Source of the DNA: Bacillus salipaludis
Lineage (GTDB): Bacteria > Bacillota > Bacilli > Bacillales_B > DSM-18226
Length of the DNA: 49,006 nt
Direction of reading: 5' to 3'
NCBI RefSeq assembly: GCF_004358205.1
Contig: NZ_SMYO01000025.1
Span: forward strand, 1-49,006
This document shows, piece after piece, positions 8,622 through 16,485 of this stretch; positions within the stretch are counted from its first letter, which is position 1; each line of letters begins with the position of its first letter. The notes beneath the pieces are model-generated. The model was not told where the DNA came from, did no database searches, and saw only the letters and a list, made by a program, of their open reading frames with translations. The position numbers and the translations under genes were made by a program.

Positions 8622-10055
8622 ATGCTTAAAACTGAGATAAACACCGTTGCAACCTTATGTCAGCTTCATACAGACCTATCAGATGAAGAGATCCGAAAGA
8701 TTCAAGAAGTGGTTCAAAACCTCCAGTTAATTGCGGACCTGAATCAAGCAAATGTATTTATCGACTGTCAAACGCGGGAAAAAAAGCATGCGATTGTCGT
8801 GGCTGAGGCGGCACCTTCGACGGCTAAATCGGTCTATAAAAATCCGGTTGTCGGTAAATTTGCTTATGAAACGTTTGAACCCGCTGTTTTTTATGCCTTT
8901 CGAACAGGAAAGCCGCTTTTTCTAAATCATGCCTTTACACAAGAAGGTAAAAAAGTCGAACAAAGTGTGGTTCCTATTATAGGTGTACATAACCGGGTTA
9001 TTGGCACGTTGATTATGGAGAAGGACAATAGCGATAAGCTTCAAAATCAAAATAAACTGAAAGCGCTAACAGAAGCAAATGAGACACTCAGTGAACTATT
9101 ATTGGGAATGGCCGAAAACCGACCGTTTATTCCGGAAGTCATTGAGGAGTCTTTATTCATAATTGACCAAGATTTACGGATTCAATATTCGAATCCTGCG
9201 GCGATGAACCTTGTGTTAGAAATGTGTTCGATGGAGTGTAAGAGCGGAAATTTTTTTACCACTTTTTTTCCAAACTTAGAAGAAATCTGCCTGCGTTCAG
9301 ATGAACTTGTGATTCAAGAAGTGACGATTCAGAATAAAGTCTTTCAAATGAAAAAAATTGCGCTCGTGCAAAATGAACAAAACAGCGGCTCCTTCATTAT
9401 TTTTCGCGATTTAACAGAGCTGCGTGAAAAGGAGCGCGAGCTTACCGTTAAAACGGTGGCGATCCGTGAAATTCACCATCGCGTGAAAAATAACCTGCAA
9501 ACAGTCGCAAGTCTACTGCGCTTGCAGATGAGAAGGGGAATTCCTGAGGAGAGCAAGGTGCACTTCGTTGAAAGCCTCAACAGAATTTTAAGTATTGCTT
9601 CTGTGTATGAAATCATTTTATCTAACTCGCAAAACCAGGACGATGTGGAGATTGTCAGTTTAATAGAGAAAATCGGCAATATGCTGGTCTTTAGTGATGA
9701 TCATGAAGGAAAAACGATTACGATTGATTATTCAGGACCGAAGCTTTATATCAAATCAAACCTAGCAGTTTCGGTTGCCCTTGTCATCAATGAATTGATC
9801 CAAAATTGTGTGAAGCATGCTTTTACGGAGAGGAATGAAGGCCAAATTCATGTGGTCATCGAGGAAGAGGCTTCAGCCATAATGGTTCTGGTAAAAGATA
9901 ATGGAATTGGCTATACCTCTACCATGAAACCATCTTTAGGGCTTGATATTGTCAAGATGATGATTGAACATGATTTGTCGGGACATTTTAGGATCGAGGG
10001 AACGAGTGAAGGCACAGTTGCGACCGTCGAATTTCCCTTTACGAGGGAGGTTTAA
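8622..10055 (+). CDS. eutW: ethanolamine two-component sensor histidine kinase EutW
   Basis: A soluble 477-residue sensor kinase. The N-terminal 140 residues match the H_kinase_N ligand-sensing domain (about 40-130), a PAS-like segment follows (about 170-270, with FIIFRDLTELRE), then the HisKA_2 dimerisation helix EIHHRVKNNLQTVASLLRLQ with phospho-acceptor His at 285/286, and the ATPase domain (NELIQNCVKHAF N-box, DNGIGY, GLDIVKMM). No membrane segments. In Enterococcus and Listeria the homologue senses ethanolamine and phosphorylates EutV. It lies 3 bases before eutV and directly upstream of the shell and enzyme genes, which fixes the assignment. Confidence 0.92.
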   Translation: MLKTEINTVATLCQLHTDLSDEEIRKIQEVVQNLQLIADLNQANVFIDCQTREKKHAIVVAEAAPSTAKSVYKNPVVGKFAYETFEPAVFYAFRTGKPLFLNHAFTQEGKKVEQSVVPIIGVHNRVIGTLIMEKDNSDKLQNQNKLKALTEANETLSELLLGMAENRPFIPEVIEESLFIIDQDLRIQYSNPAAMNLVLEMCSMECKSGNFFTTFFPNLEEICLRSDELVIQEVTIQNKVFQMKKIALVQNEQNSGSFIIFRDLTELREKERELTVKTVAIREIHHRVKNNLQTVASLLRLQMRRGIPEESKVHFVESLNRILSIASVYEIILSNSQNQDDVEIVSLIEKIGNMLVFSDDHEGKTITIDYSGPKLYIKSNLAVSVALVINELIQNCVKHAFTERNEGQIHVVIEEEASAIMVLVKDNGIGYTSTMKPSLGLDIVKMMIEHDLSGHFRIEGTSEGTVATVEFPFTREV

Positions 10056-10058
10056 GGA

Positions 10059-10631
10059 ATGAAAAAGCGAATTATGGTAGTAGAAGATGAATCCATCGTC
10101 CGTTTGGATGTTTCGCTAATGTTAAAGGATGCCGGCTATGATGTTGTTGCCGAAGCGGCTGATGGAGAAAAGGCCATTGAATTAGCTTATTCACTAAAGC
10201 CCGACTTAATCATCATGGATATTAAGATGCCAAAGTTGAATGGTTTGAAGGCGAGCGAGATTATTTCGAATAAATTCAATATCCCGATTTTGCTGTTAAC
10301 GGCCTATAGTCAAAAGGAATATATTGAGAAAGCGAAGAAGGCCAATATTTTAGGGTATTTGGTAAAACCAATCTCGGAGGCAAATCTGATTCCAGCGGTT
10401 GAAATTGCCTTGATGCAGGCTGAAAATGCAAACTTTTACAAAGAAAAAGTAGAAGAAATGAATCGAGAGCTGAAAAACCGCAAGCTGGTAGAAAAAGCAA
10501 AAGGAATTTTAATGAAACAATTGAATTTACCGGAAGAAACGGCTTACAATAGGATGAGAGACCTCAGCATGAAAAAACAGCTGCCAATGGAAAAAGTGGC
10601 AAAGTACATTATTTTGAAGTACCCAAGCTAG
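10059..10631 (+). CDS. eutV: response regulator / ANTAR antiterminator EutV
   Basis: A 190-residue receiver-ANTAR protein. The receiver has the acidic pair in VVEDES, phospho-acceptor Asp54 (MDIKMP), Thr81 and Lys103 (LVKPI). A coiled helix (about 120-150) leads to the ANTAR domain, LVEKAKGILMKQLNLPEETAYNRMR..., whose residues bind paired RNA hairpins. When phosphorylated by EutW it dimerises and stabilises an antiterminator in leader RNAs, allowing transcription to continue. Targets are visible here, before eutS (10628-10717) and before eutA (11788-11851). Confidence 0.93.
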   Translation: MKKRIMVVEDESIVRLDVSLMLKDAGYDVVAEAADGEKAIELAYSLKPDLIIMDIKMPKLNGLKASEIISNKFNIPILLLTAYSQKEYIEKAKKANILGYLVKPISEANLIPAVEIALMQAENANFYKEKVEEMNRELKNRKLVEKAKGILMKQLNLPEETAYNRMRDLSMKKQLPMEKVAKYIILKYPS

Positions 10632-10717
10632 TTTACAAGTGAATAGATCAAGCAATGGTGCTTAATAGATTTTATTTTTGATAAAAATAAAATCTATTAG
10701 GCATTTTCTTTTTTTAA
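10628..10717 (+). promoter_or_regulatory. EutV-type leader attenuator before eutS
   Basis: A long terminator hairpin (TAATAGATTTTATTTTT 10663-10679 with its complement 10683-10699, then TTTTCTTTTTTT) overlaps a small hairpin AAGC-AATGGT-GCTT at 10650-10663. Its six-base loop has A at position 1 and G at position 4, the hallmark of the ANTAR-binding P2 hairpin. A weaker helix CTA-G-TTT/GAATAG (10628-10646) three bases upstream is a possible P1, but its loop does not fit the consensus well. Binding of EutV should hold the P2 form and block the terminator. Confidence 0.8.
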
Positions 10718-10737
10718 GAAAGGGAGAGGTGATTGTT

Positions 10738-11079
10738 GTGAGTGAAGAGAAAAAGCGGTTTATTCAGGAGTTTGTCCCAGGGAAGCAGGTAACGTTAAGC
10801 CATATTATTGCGAATCCAGACCCGGATATGTTTGAAAAATTGGGGATTCAAGAGGCGGGAGCCCTTGGAATTTTAACACTGACACCAAGTGAGACGGTAA
10901 TCATTGCCGGGGATTTAGCGACAAAATCAGCAAATGTAAAGTTAGGATTTTTGGACCGGTTTACCGGAAGCCTCGTGATTGTTGGCAATGTTTCTGAAGT
11001 AGAAATGGCGATGGCAGAAATCAACCGGTTTCTGTCGGATACGCTGATGTATACGCCGGCGAAGATCACAAAGTCGTAG
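10738..11079 (+). CDS. eutS: microcompartment shell protein EutS
   Basis: A 113-residue, circularly permuted BMC-domain protein that forms hexameric tiles in the shell facets. It contains the family stretch FIQEFVPGKQVTLSHIIANP, LGILTLTPSETVIIAGD, and GFLDRFTGSLVIVGNVSEVE. The GTG at 10738 is the likely start, 8 bases after GGGAGAGG; the frame is open further up but would read through the leader terminator. First structural gene of the operon, controlled by the attenuator just upstream. Confidence 0.92.
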   Translation: MSEEKKRFIQEFVPGKQVTLSHIIANPDPDMFEKLGIQEAGALGILTLTPSETVIIAGDLATKSANVKLGFLDRFTGSLVIVGNVSEVEMAMAEINRFLSDTLMYTPAKITKS

Positions 11080-11083
11080 ATTT

Positions 11084-11200
11084 GTTGATATATTCGAAAA
11101 AGTGTTGATATCCTTTAAATTTTTGTTGATATCCGTCCAAAAAGTCTCGATATCGCGTGGATTTGTGTTGATATCCGATGAAAAAGTGTCGATATCGCCA
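11084..11200. repeat. 21-bp tandem repeat, locus 2 (between eutS and eutP)
   Basis: Six units with core GTTGATAT, GTCGATATC or CTCGATATC begin at 11084, 11104, 11125, 11146, 11167 and 11188: spacings 20, 21, 21, 21, 21. Flanks such as CCGATGAAAAAGT match the array at 1921-2056. The array fills almost the whole gap inside the operon, so it is transcribed. The palindrome GATATC occurs in most units. Confidence 0.9.
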
Positions 11201-11226
11201 AACTTCTCAGGAAAGGAGGCCATCAC

Positions 11227-11727
11227 ATGGCTAAAAAGAACCGAGCGATGCTTATCGGCTCCGTTGGTGCGGGAAAATCGACATTAACCAACGCATTACT
11301 TGGCCGGAAAGTGCCTGCTGTCAAAACACAGTCGCTAATCTATTATGATTGGATTGTTGACACTCCGGGAGAATACAGTGAAAATCCATTCTACTATAAA
11401 AATATTATGTCAACTGCACTAGAAGTCACCCATGTCCTCTATTTGCAGGATGCAACCAAGAAAAAAATGGTATTTCCGCCTGGATTTAGTACAGGGATCA
11501 ATAAAATCCCGATCGGAATCGTTACAAAAAGTGATTCAGATCAAGCAGATGTGGAGCTCGCTATTTCTTTATTAAAAAAGGTAATTGTGAACAAGGGACC
11601 CATCATTATTACCTCATCGGTTAAAAATGAAGGAATCGAAGAGATTCGAAAGCTAGTAACCTTAAATTCATTACAGGAAATGAAACAGCATCTTGAAGAA
11701 AATCCATCTCCGTTTATAATTTTTTAA
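11227..11727 (+). CDS. eutP: EutP/PduV-type small GTPase
   Basis: A 166-residue P-loop NTPase of the EutP/PduV family found in microcompartment operons. Walker A GSVGAGKST (11-19), DTPGE (switch II), TKSD (guanine specificity) are all visible. Family members bind the shell or cytoskeletal elements and may place compartments in the cell; acetate kinase activity has also been reported for a Salmonella EutP. Start ATG 11227 has GGAAAGGAGGCC upstream. It sits between eutS and eutA. Confidence 0.88.
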   Translation: MAKKNRAMLIGSVGAGKSTLTNALLGRKVPAVKTQSLIYYDWIVDTPGEYSENPFYYKNIMSTALEVTHVLYLQDATKKKMVFPPGFSTGINKIPIGIVTKSDSDQADVELAISLLKKVIVNKGPIIITSSVKNEGIEEIRKLVTLNSLQEMKQHLEENPSPFIIF

Positions 11728-11787
11728 ATGAAAGCCTTTACAGTATCCAGAAAATAATTTATATTATGAATAACAAATGAATTTAAC

Positions 11788-11851
11788 GGCAATGGCGCCT
11801 CTTTTAAACTATCTAAATTGGGATAGTTTACAAGGGGCGCTTTTTGTTTTT
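11788..11851 (+). promoter_or_regulatory. EutV-type leader attenuator before eutA
   Basis: A hairpin GGC-AATGGC-GCC (11788-11799) has the same AATGG loop start as the eutS leader, with A1 and G4. Its 3' side overlaps a strong terminator: GCGCCTC/GGGGCGC (11795-11801 and 11834-11840) and AAACTATC/GATAGTTT (11806-11813 and 11822-11829), then TTTTTGTTTTT. The two folds are mutually exclusive, as expected of an ANTAR antiterminator. I do not see an unambiguous first (P1) hairpin. Confidence 0.82.
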
Positions 11852-11863
11852 GGGGAGATGGGA

Positions 11864-13309
11864 ATGAACTATAAAGGCCCACAGAAAGAAGAAATGATCA
11901 GTGCCGGAATTGATATTGGGACCAGTACAACGAAGCTGGTAATAAGCCGGTTCACCTTAATGAATATGGCCGGCGGGGCTCATGTACCGCGGATTGAAAT
12001 CATTGATAAACAGGTTATTCATCGAAGTCCGATTTACCGGACACCGCTGAGGACGCCAACAACCATTGATATTGAAAAAATTGAAGACCTTGTCAAAGTG
12101 GAATATCAGAAAGCAGGAATTGAACCGAAGGACATCCAAACGGGGGCTGTGATCATCACAGGTGAAACAGCCACGAAGTCTAATGCCGAAGTAATGCTCC
12201 ATCAGTTATCAGACCATGCCGGGGAGTTTCTAGTGGCAACTGCAGGGCCGGACTTAGAAGGGATTATTGCAGCAAAAGGCTCGGGTGCCTATGAATATTC
12301 CAAAGAGACGGGAAAGGTTATAGCCAATATCGATATCGGTGGGGGTACCGCGAATGTGGCGGTCTATAAATCAGGAAGGCTTTGTGGAACCTGTACACTT
12401 CATATTGGCGGCAGATTGATTGAATTCAAGGAAAACAAAATTCAAAGCATCTCTCCTCCAGTTAAGGACCTGCTTCAACGATGGGGAGCCAGAATGGAAG
12501 TGGGGCAAAGCTCTAATCCAATCGAAATAAAAAAGATTACCGATTTCATGGCCGAGGTTATCGCGAGAATGTTAAATAGGGCACTCACCCTTGAAGACCA
12601 CGCATTATTGCTGGGGCATGAACCAAACTGGGGAGAAGACATAGAGGCTATTATGTTCTCAGGCGGGATCAGTGAATGTATCTATCAGCATGAGAACGGT
12701 TCTGGACAGACAGCTCAATATGATGACATCGGGCTGATGTTAGCAGCTTCGTTAAAGGAGAGTACCAGTTTATCAGAATGGACTTGGGTTATGCCGCAGG
12801 AAACAGTCCGGGCCACGGTGCTCGGTGCTGGAATGCAAACGACGGAAATTAGCGGGGCGACCATCGAGGCCGATAACGGAAAATTACCGTTAAAAAATTT
12901 ACCGGTTTATCAGGTCCGATTTGAAGCTGATTTTAAAATCGAAATGAACCAATTTTCTAAACGAATTGAAGAAGCAATTGAACTCTATGATTCGCAACGC
13001 GATGGGCAGAATTTTGCGGTTTATTTTTCAGAGCTGCCTTATCTAAGGTTTCGTGAAATTGATGAATTTGCTGACACAATCCTCACTGCGATGAAACAAA
13101 AACCGAATCCGGCACAGCCGCTAGTCCTAGTTCTTGACCGCGACTATGCAAAGGTTCTTGGGCAAACGCTAAAGAGGAAGGATTCATCACAATCCGTCAT
13201 CTGTATTGATCAAATCAATGTTGAAAATGGGGACTATTTGGATATTGGCCAAGTGCTAAACACAAATGTTGTTCCTGTAATTATAAAAACATTAACATTC
13301 CAGAAATGA
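11864..13309 (+). CDS. eutA: ethanolamine ammonia-lyase reactivating factor EutA
   Basis: A 481-residue ASKHA-fold ATPase that exchanges damaged cobalamin on ethanolamine ammonia-lyase for fresh adenosylcobalamin. Motifs: AGIDIGTSTTKLVISRF (phosphate-1), NIDIGGGTANVAVY (phosphate-2) and MFSGGISE. The frame is open upstream to 11777, but those 29 codons are the leader terminator itself; GGGGAG at 11852-11857 marks ATG 11864 as the start. It is followed 18 bases later by eutB. Confidence 0.93.
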   Translation: MNYKGPQKEEMISAGIDIGTSTTKLVISRFTLMNMAGGAHVPRIEIIDKQVIHRSPIYRTPLRTPTTIDIEKIEDLVKVEYQKAGIEPKDIQTGAVIITGETATKSNAEVMLHQLSDHAGEFLVATAGPDLEGIIAAKGSGAYEYSKETGKVIANIDIGGGTANVAVYKSGRLCGTCTLHIGGRLIEFKENKIQSISPPVKDLLQRWGARMEVGQSSNPIEIKKITDFMAEVIARMLNRALTLEDHALLLGHEPNWGEDIEAIMFSGGISECIYQHENGSGQTAQYDDIGLMLAASLKESTSLSEWTWVMPQETVRATVLGAGMQTTEISGATIEADNGKLPLKNLPVYQVRFEADFKIEMNQFSKRIEEAIELYDSQRDGQNFAVYFSELPYLRFREIDEFADTILTAMKQKPNPAQPLVLVLDRDYAKVLGQTLKRKDSSQSVICIDQINVENGDYLDIGQVLNTNVVPVIIKTLTFQK

Positions 13310-13327
13310 CGAAAGGGGGACTTTTTT

Positions 13328-14692
13328 GTGAAATTAAAAACCACCTATTTAGGTACTGTTTATCAATTTTCCTCGCTAAAGGATTTATTTGCAAAAGCAA
13401 ATGAAGAAAAATCCGGCGACCGCTTAGCGGGGATTGCGGCTGAAACCGTCCAAGAAAGAATTGCAGCTAAGCAAGTATTGAGCTATTTAACGCTTCAGGA
13501 TATCAGAGAAAATCCGTTGCTATCCCCTGAAGAGGATGAGGTTTCTAGGATAATCGAAGGGCAAATAAACGAACCAACCTATCAATCCATCAAAAATTGG
13601 TCCGTTTCCGAGCTTCGTGAATATATCCTGAACGATACTACCACTGGGGAAGATTTGAAACGCCTCAGCAGAGGGTTGAATAGTGAAATGATTGCGGCCG
13701 TGGCGAAAATCATGTCCAATCTGGATTTAGTCCATGCAGCCAATAAAATTGAAATTTTATCTAAATGTAATATCACCATCGGTCAAAAAGGTGTTCTGGC
13801 ATCAAGACTGCAGCCGAACCATCCGACGGATAATGTTGAGGGCATGATGGCCTCAATGAAAGAGGGTCTTGCTTATGGAATCGGTGATGCGGTAATCGGG
13901 ATTAACCCAGTGGATGATTCCGTGGAAAGTGTAAAACGATTATTGCATGCTACGCACGACTTCATTCAAAAATGGGAAATTCCAACACAGAACTGTGTAC
14001 TTGCCCATGTGACTGCACAAATGAAAGCAGTCCAACAAGGGGCACCGGCAGATATGATTTTCCAAAGTATTGCCGGAACAGAAGCAGCCAATCGTTCCTT
14101 CGGGATCACGGCTTTGCTGTTAGAGGAAGCAAATGAAATGGCTAAGGTGTATGGAACCGGAACTGGGCCGCAACGCCTCTATTTTGAAACAGGCCAAGGC
14201 TCGGAATTATCCGCAGAAGCCCATTATAATATTGACCAATTGACCTTGGAATCGCGGAATTACGGCTTTGCCCGCTACTATGATCCGTATATTGTCAATA
14301 CAGTAGTTGGCTTTATTGGACCTGAGTATTTGTACAACAACAAGCAGGTGATTCGTGCCGGTCTTGAGGATCATTTTATGGGAAAAATGCATGGGATCCC
14401 AATGGGCGTAGATATTTGCTACACAAACCATATTAAAGCGGATCAAAATGACATCGAGGATCTTGGGGTGCTGCTGACAGCGGCTGGAGTGAATTTTATT
14501 ATCGCTGCGCCAATGGGGGATGATTGTATGCTGAACTATCAATCCTTGAGCTATCATGATGTCGCGACATTAAGACAAACGCTGAATAAACGGCCGGCAC
14601 CACAATTTGAAGCATGGCTTGAAAAAATGGGGATTTTTGAAAACGGGAAATTAAGTAAATATGCTGGTGATCCAACGATTTTTTCGCGATAG
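13328..14692 (+). CDS. eutB: ethanolamine ammonia-lyase large subunit
   Basis: The 454-residue catalytic barrel subunit that, with EutC and adenosylcobalamin, converts ethanolamine to acetaldehyde and ammonia by a radical mechanism. Family sequences visible: SRLQPNHPTDNVEGM, GDAVIGINPV, QCVLAHVT-like NCVLAHVTAQM, FQSIAGTEAAN, YFETGQGSELSA (includes the substrate-amine Glu) and GIPMGVDICYTNH. Length equals the usual 450-455. GTG start with AAAGGGGGAC upstream. It acts inside the microcompartment lumen; EutC follows 12 bases later, preceded by AGGAGGTG. Confidence 0.97.
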   Translation: MKLKTTYLGTVYQFSSLKDLFAKANEEKSGDRLAGIAAETVQERIAAKQVLSYLTLQDIRENPLLSPEEDEVSRIIEGQINEPTYQSIKNWSVSELREYILNDTTTGEDLKRLSRGLNSEMIAAVAKIMSNLDLVHAANKIEILSKCNITIGQKGVLASRLQPNHPTDNVEGMMASMKEGLAYGIGDAVIGINPVDDSVESVKRLLHATHDFIQKWEIPTQNCVLAHVTAQMKAVQQGAPADMIFQSIAGTEAANRSFGITALLLEEANEMAKVYGTGTGPQRLYFETGQGSELSAEAHYNIDQLTLESRNYGFARYYDPYIVNTVVGFIGPEYLYNNKQVIRAGLEDHFMGKMHGIPMGVDICYTNHIKADQNDIEDLGVLLTAAGVNFIIAAPMGDDCMLNYQSLSYHDVATLRQTLNKRPAPQFEAWLEKMGIFENGKLSKYAGDPTIFSR

Positions 14693-14704
14693 GAGGTGTA
14701 GGGA

Positions 14705-15673
14705 ATGAATCCTGAGTTAGTGGAACAAATAACGAAAATGGTGGTTGAAAAATTGCAGACAAAGGCTGCGGTTGGCAGTGAGTCAACGGTGGAAGAGGTT
14801 CGTACAAAGGTAACCAATGAACCAGCGGCAAGTGTTGAAGTAAAGTTTTGGAATCACCGTTCAAATAATGTTGAAGAGAAATGCAACTCGGATTGTACCG
14901 AGTCTGAGCCGGAAAAGGAAATAGCAGTAGAACCAAAGCCGCCGGTTGGACTTGAAAATCCTTTTAACAAAGAGGAGCTGGATCTTCTCATTAGTAAAAC
15001 GCCAGCGAGAATAGGGGTTGGCCGCGCGGGCTTACGGCCAAAAACGGATACGTGGCTGAAATTTCGTTTTGACCATGCGGCAGCGGTCGATGCGGTCTAT
15101 GGCGATGTCGATCCTAAAATCTTAGAAAGCCTGTCCTTATTCAAGGTCAATACAAAGGTTGCTGACAAAGAGGTATATGTCCGCCGACCTGACTTTGGCC
15201 GAAAGCTTTCGGATGAGGCCAAACAATTAATTAACGAAAAATGTAAAAAGTCGCCGACTGTGCAAATTATTGTTTCTGATGGCTTGAGTTCAAAAGCGGT
15301 TGAGGAAAATGTAGAGGATGTCTATCTCTCTCTGAATCAATCACTTCAAAGCTTAGGACTGGATGTTGGTACACCATTTTTTATCGAAAAAGGCCGGGTC
15401 GCGGCGATGGATGATGTCGGGGAACTGCTCAAACCGAAGGTAATTGTTTATCTAATAGGTGAGCGACCAGGGTTGGTTAGTGCGGAGTCATTAAGTGCAT
15501 ATTTATGCTACGAACCGCGCCAGGGCACGATTGAAGCCGACCGTATGGTTATTTCCAATATTCATAAGGGCGGCATCCCGCCGGTTGAGGCAGGGGCTTA
15601 TATCGGAACGGTTGTCCAAAAAATTTTAAAATATGAAGCTAGCGGGGTATCGCTGGTCAATAAGGAGGGGTAA
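14705..15673 (+). CDS. eutC: ethanolamine ammonia-lyase small subunit with N-terminal targeting helix
   Basis: The 322-residue cobalamin-contacting subunit. The core (about 80-315) has RIGVGRAGLRPKTDTWLKFR, RPDFGRKLSDEA, VSDGLSSKAVEEN and YLIGERPGLVSAESLSAY. The N-terminus MNPELVEQITKMVVEKLQ is an amphipathic helix followed by a variable acidic linker of about 60 residues; this is the arrangement of an encapsulation peptide, which in enteric EutC sends the enzyme into the shell. The linker is long relative to E. coli EutC. Directly followed by eutL (3-base gap). Confidence 0.95.
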   Translation: MNPELVEQITKMVVEKLQTKAAVGSESTVEEVRTKVTNEPAASVEVKFWNHRSNNVEEKCNSDCTESEPEKEIAVEPKPPVGLENPFNKEELDLLISKTPARIGVGRAGLRPKTDTWLKFRFDHAAAVDAVYGDVDPKILESLSLFKVNTKVADKEVYVRRPDFGRKLSDEAKQLINEKCKKSPTVQIIVSDGLSSKAVEENVEDVYLSLNQSLQSLGLDVGTPFFIEKGRVAAMDDVGELLKPKVIVYLIGERPGLVSAESLSAYLCYEPRQGTIEADRMVISNIHKGGIPPVEAGAYIGTVVQKILKYEASGVSLVNKEG

Positions 15674-15676
15674 AAA

Positions 15677-16330
15677 GTGGCTTTAGAACGAATTCATGCA
15701 GAAATTTTAGCTGTCCGGATTATCCCAAATGTTGACCCTGCCTTAGCTGCACAGTTCCAGTTAAAACCGCATCAACGGAGTTTAGCGATTTTTACCTCAA
15801 CTATTGATGATGTGGGTTATACCGCTCTCGATGAAGCAACCAAACGGGCGGATGTTGATGTCGTCTATGCAAGGTCTTTCTACGCAGGGTCCGGGCATGC
15901 TTCAGGGCCTTTGTCAGGCGAAATGATTGGCGTTTTAGCCGGCCCGAGCCCTGATGAAGTGAAAAGCGGCATTGACGCGGTTATCCAGACCGCAGAAAAT
16001 GATGCCTATTTTGAAACTTTAAATGATGAAAAAAGTCATGCGCTATATGCTCATGTCGTGGCTAGAACGGGTACGTATTTATCAGCTGAGGCTGGGATTA
16101 ATCAAGGGGAGGCACTTGCCTATTTGATTGCCCCGCCGCTTGAAGCCGTGTATGGAATTGATGCCGCCTTGAAGGCTGCGGATGTGGAACTGGTTAAGTT
16201 TTTCGGTCCTCCTTCGGAAACAAACTTTGGTGGCGGGCTGTTGACGGGTTCGCAATCAGCCTGTCAGGCGGCAGCCGATGCATTTCGCGATGTGATTATC
16301 GAGATTGCGAGAAATCCGCGGCAGTACTAG
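15677..16330 (+). CDS. eutL: microcompartment shell protein EutL
   Basis: A 217-residue tandem-BMC protein that forms trimers with a gated central pore, thought to admit large cofactors or substrates. Recognisable segments: IPNVDPALAAQFQLKPHQRS, RSFYAGSGHASGPLSGE, VARTGTYLSAEAGINQGE and FFGPPSETNFGGGLLTGSQS. GTG start after AAGGAGGGGTAAAA. It ends in front of a 21-bp repeat array that separates it from eutE. Confidence 0.95.
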   Translation: MALERIHAEILAVRIIPNVDPALAAQFQLKPHQRSLAIFTSTIDDVGYTALDEATKRADVDVVYARSFYAGSGHASGPLSGEMIGVLAGPSPDEVKSGIDAVIQTAENDAYFETLNDEKSHALYAHVVARTGTYLSAEAGINQGEALAYLIAPPLEAVYGIDAALKAADVELVKFFGPPSETNFGGGLLTGSQSACQAAADAFRDVIIEIARNPRQY

Positions 16331-16343
16331 ATAAAGCTTTTTT

Positions 16344-16427
16344 AATTCGCTGATAAACTCTTTGAATTCGCTGATAAACCGTACCAATTCGCTGATAAGC
16401 CTTTGAAATTCGCTGATAAAGGATTCC
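16344..16427. repeat. exact-period 21-bp tandem repeat, locus 3 (eutL-eutE)
   Basis: AATTCGCTGATAA begins at 16344, 16365, 16386 and 16407, exactly 21 bp apart each time, with variable 7-8 base spacers. The core GCTGATAA resembles GTTGATAT of the arrays at 1921 and 11084. It lies in a 155-base gap inside the operon. Confidence 0.95.
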
Positions 16428-16485
16428 TGTACGAGAATGTGTGTAATTTTATACTAAAAATACAAGAGAGAAAGGAGTGTCCCTG

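Noticed and set aside
11777..11863. Upstream extension of eutA
   Set aside because: These 29 codons are the leader terminator sequence; a clear GGGGAG site marks ATG 11864.
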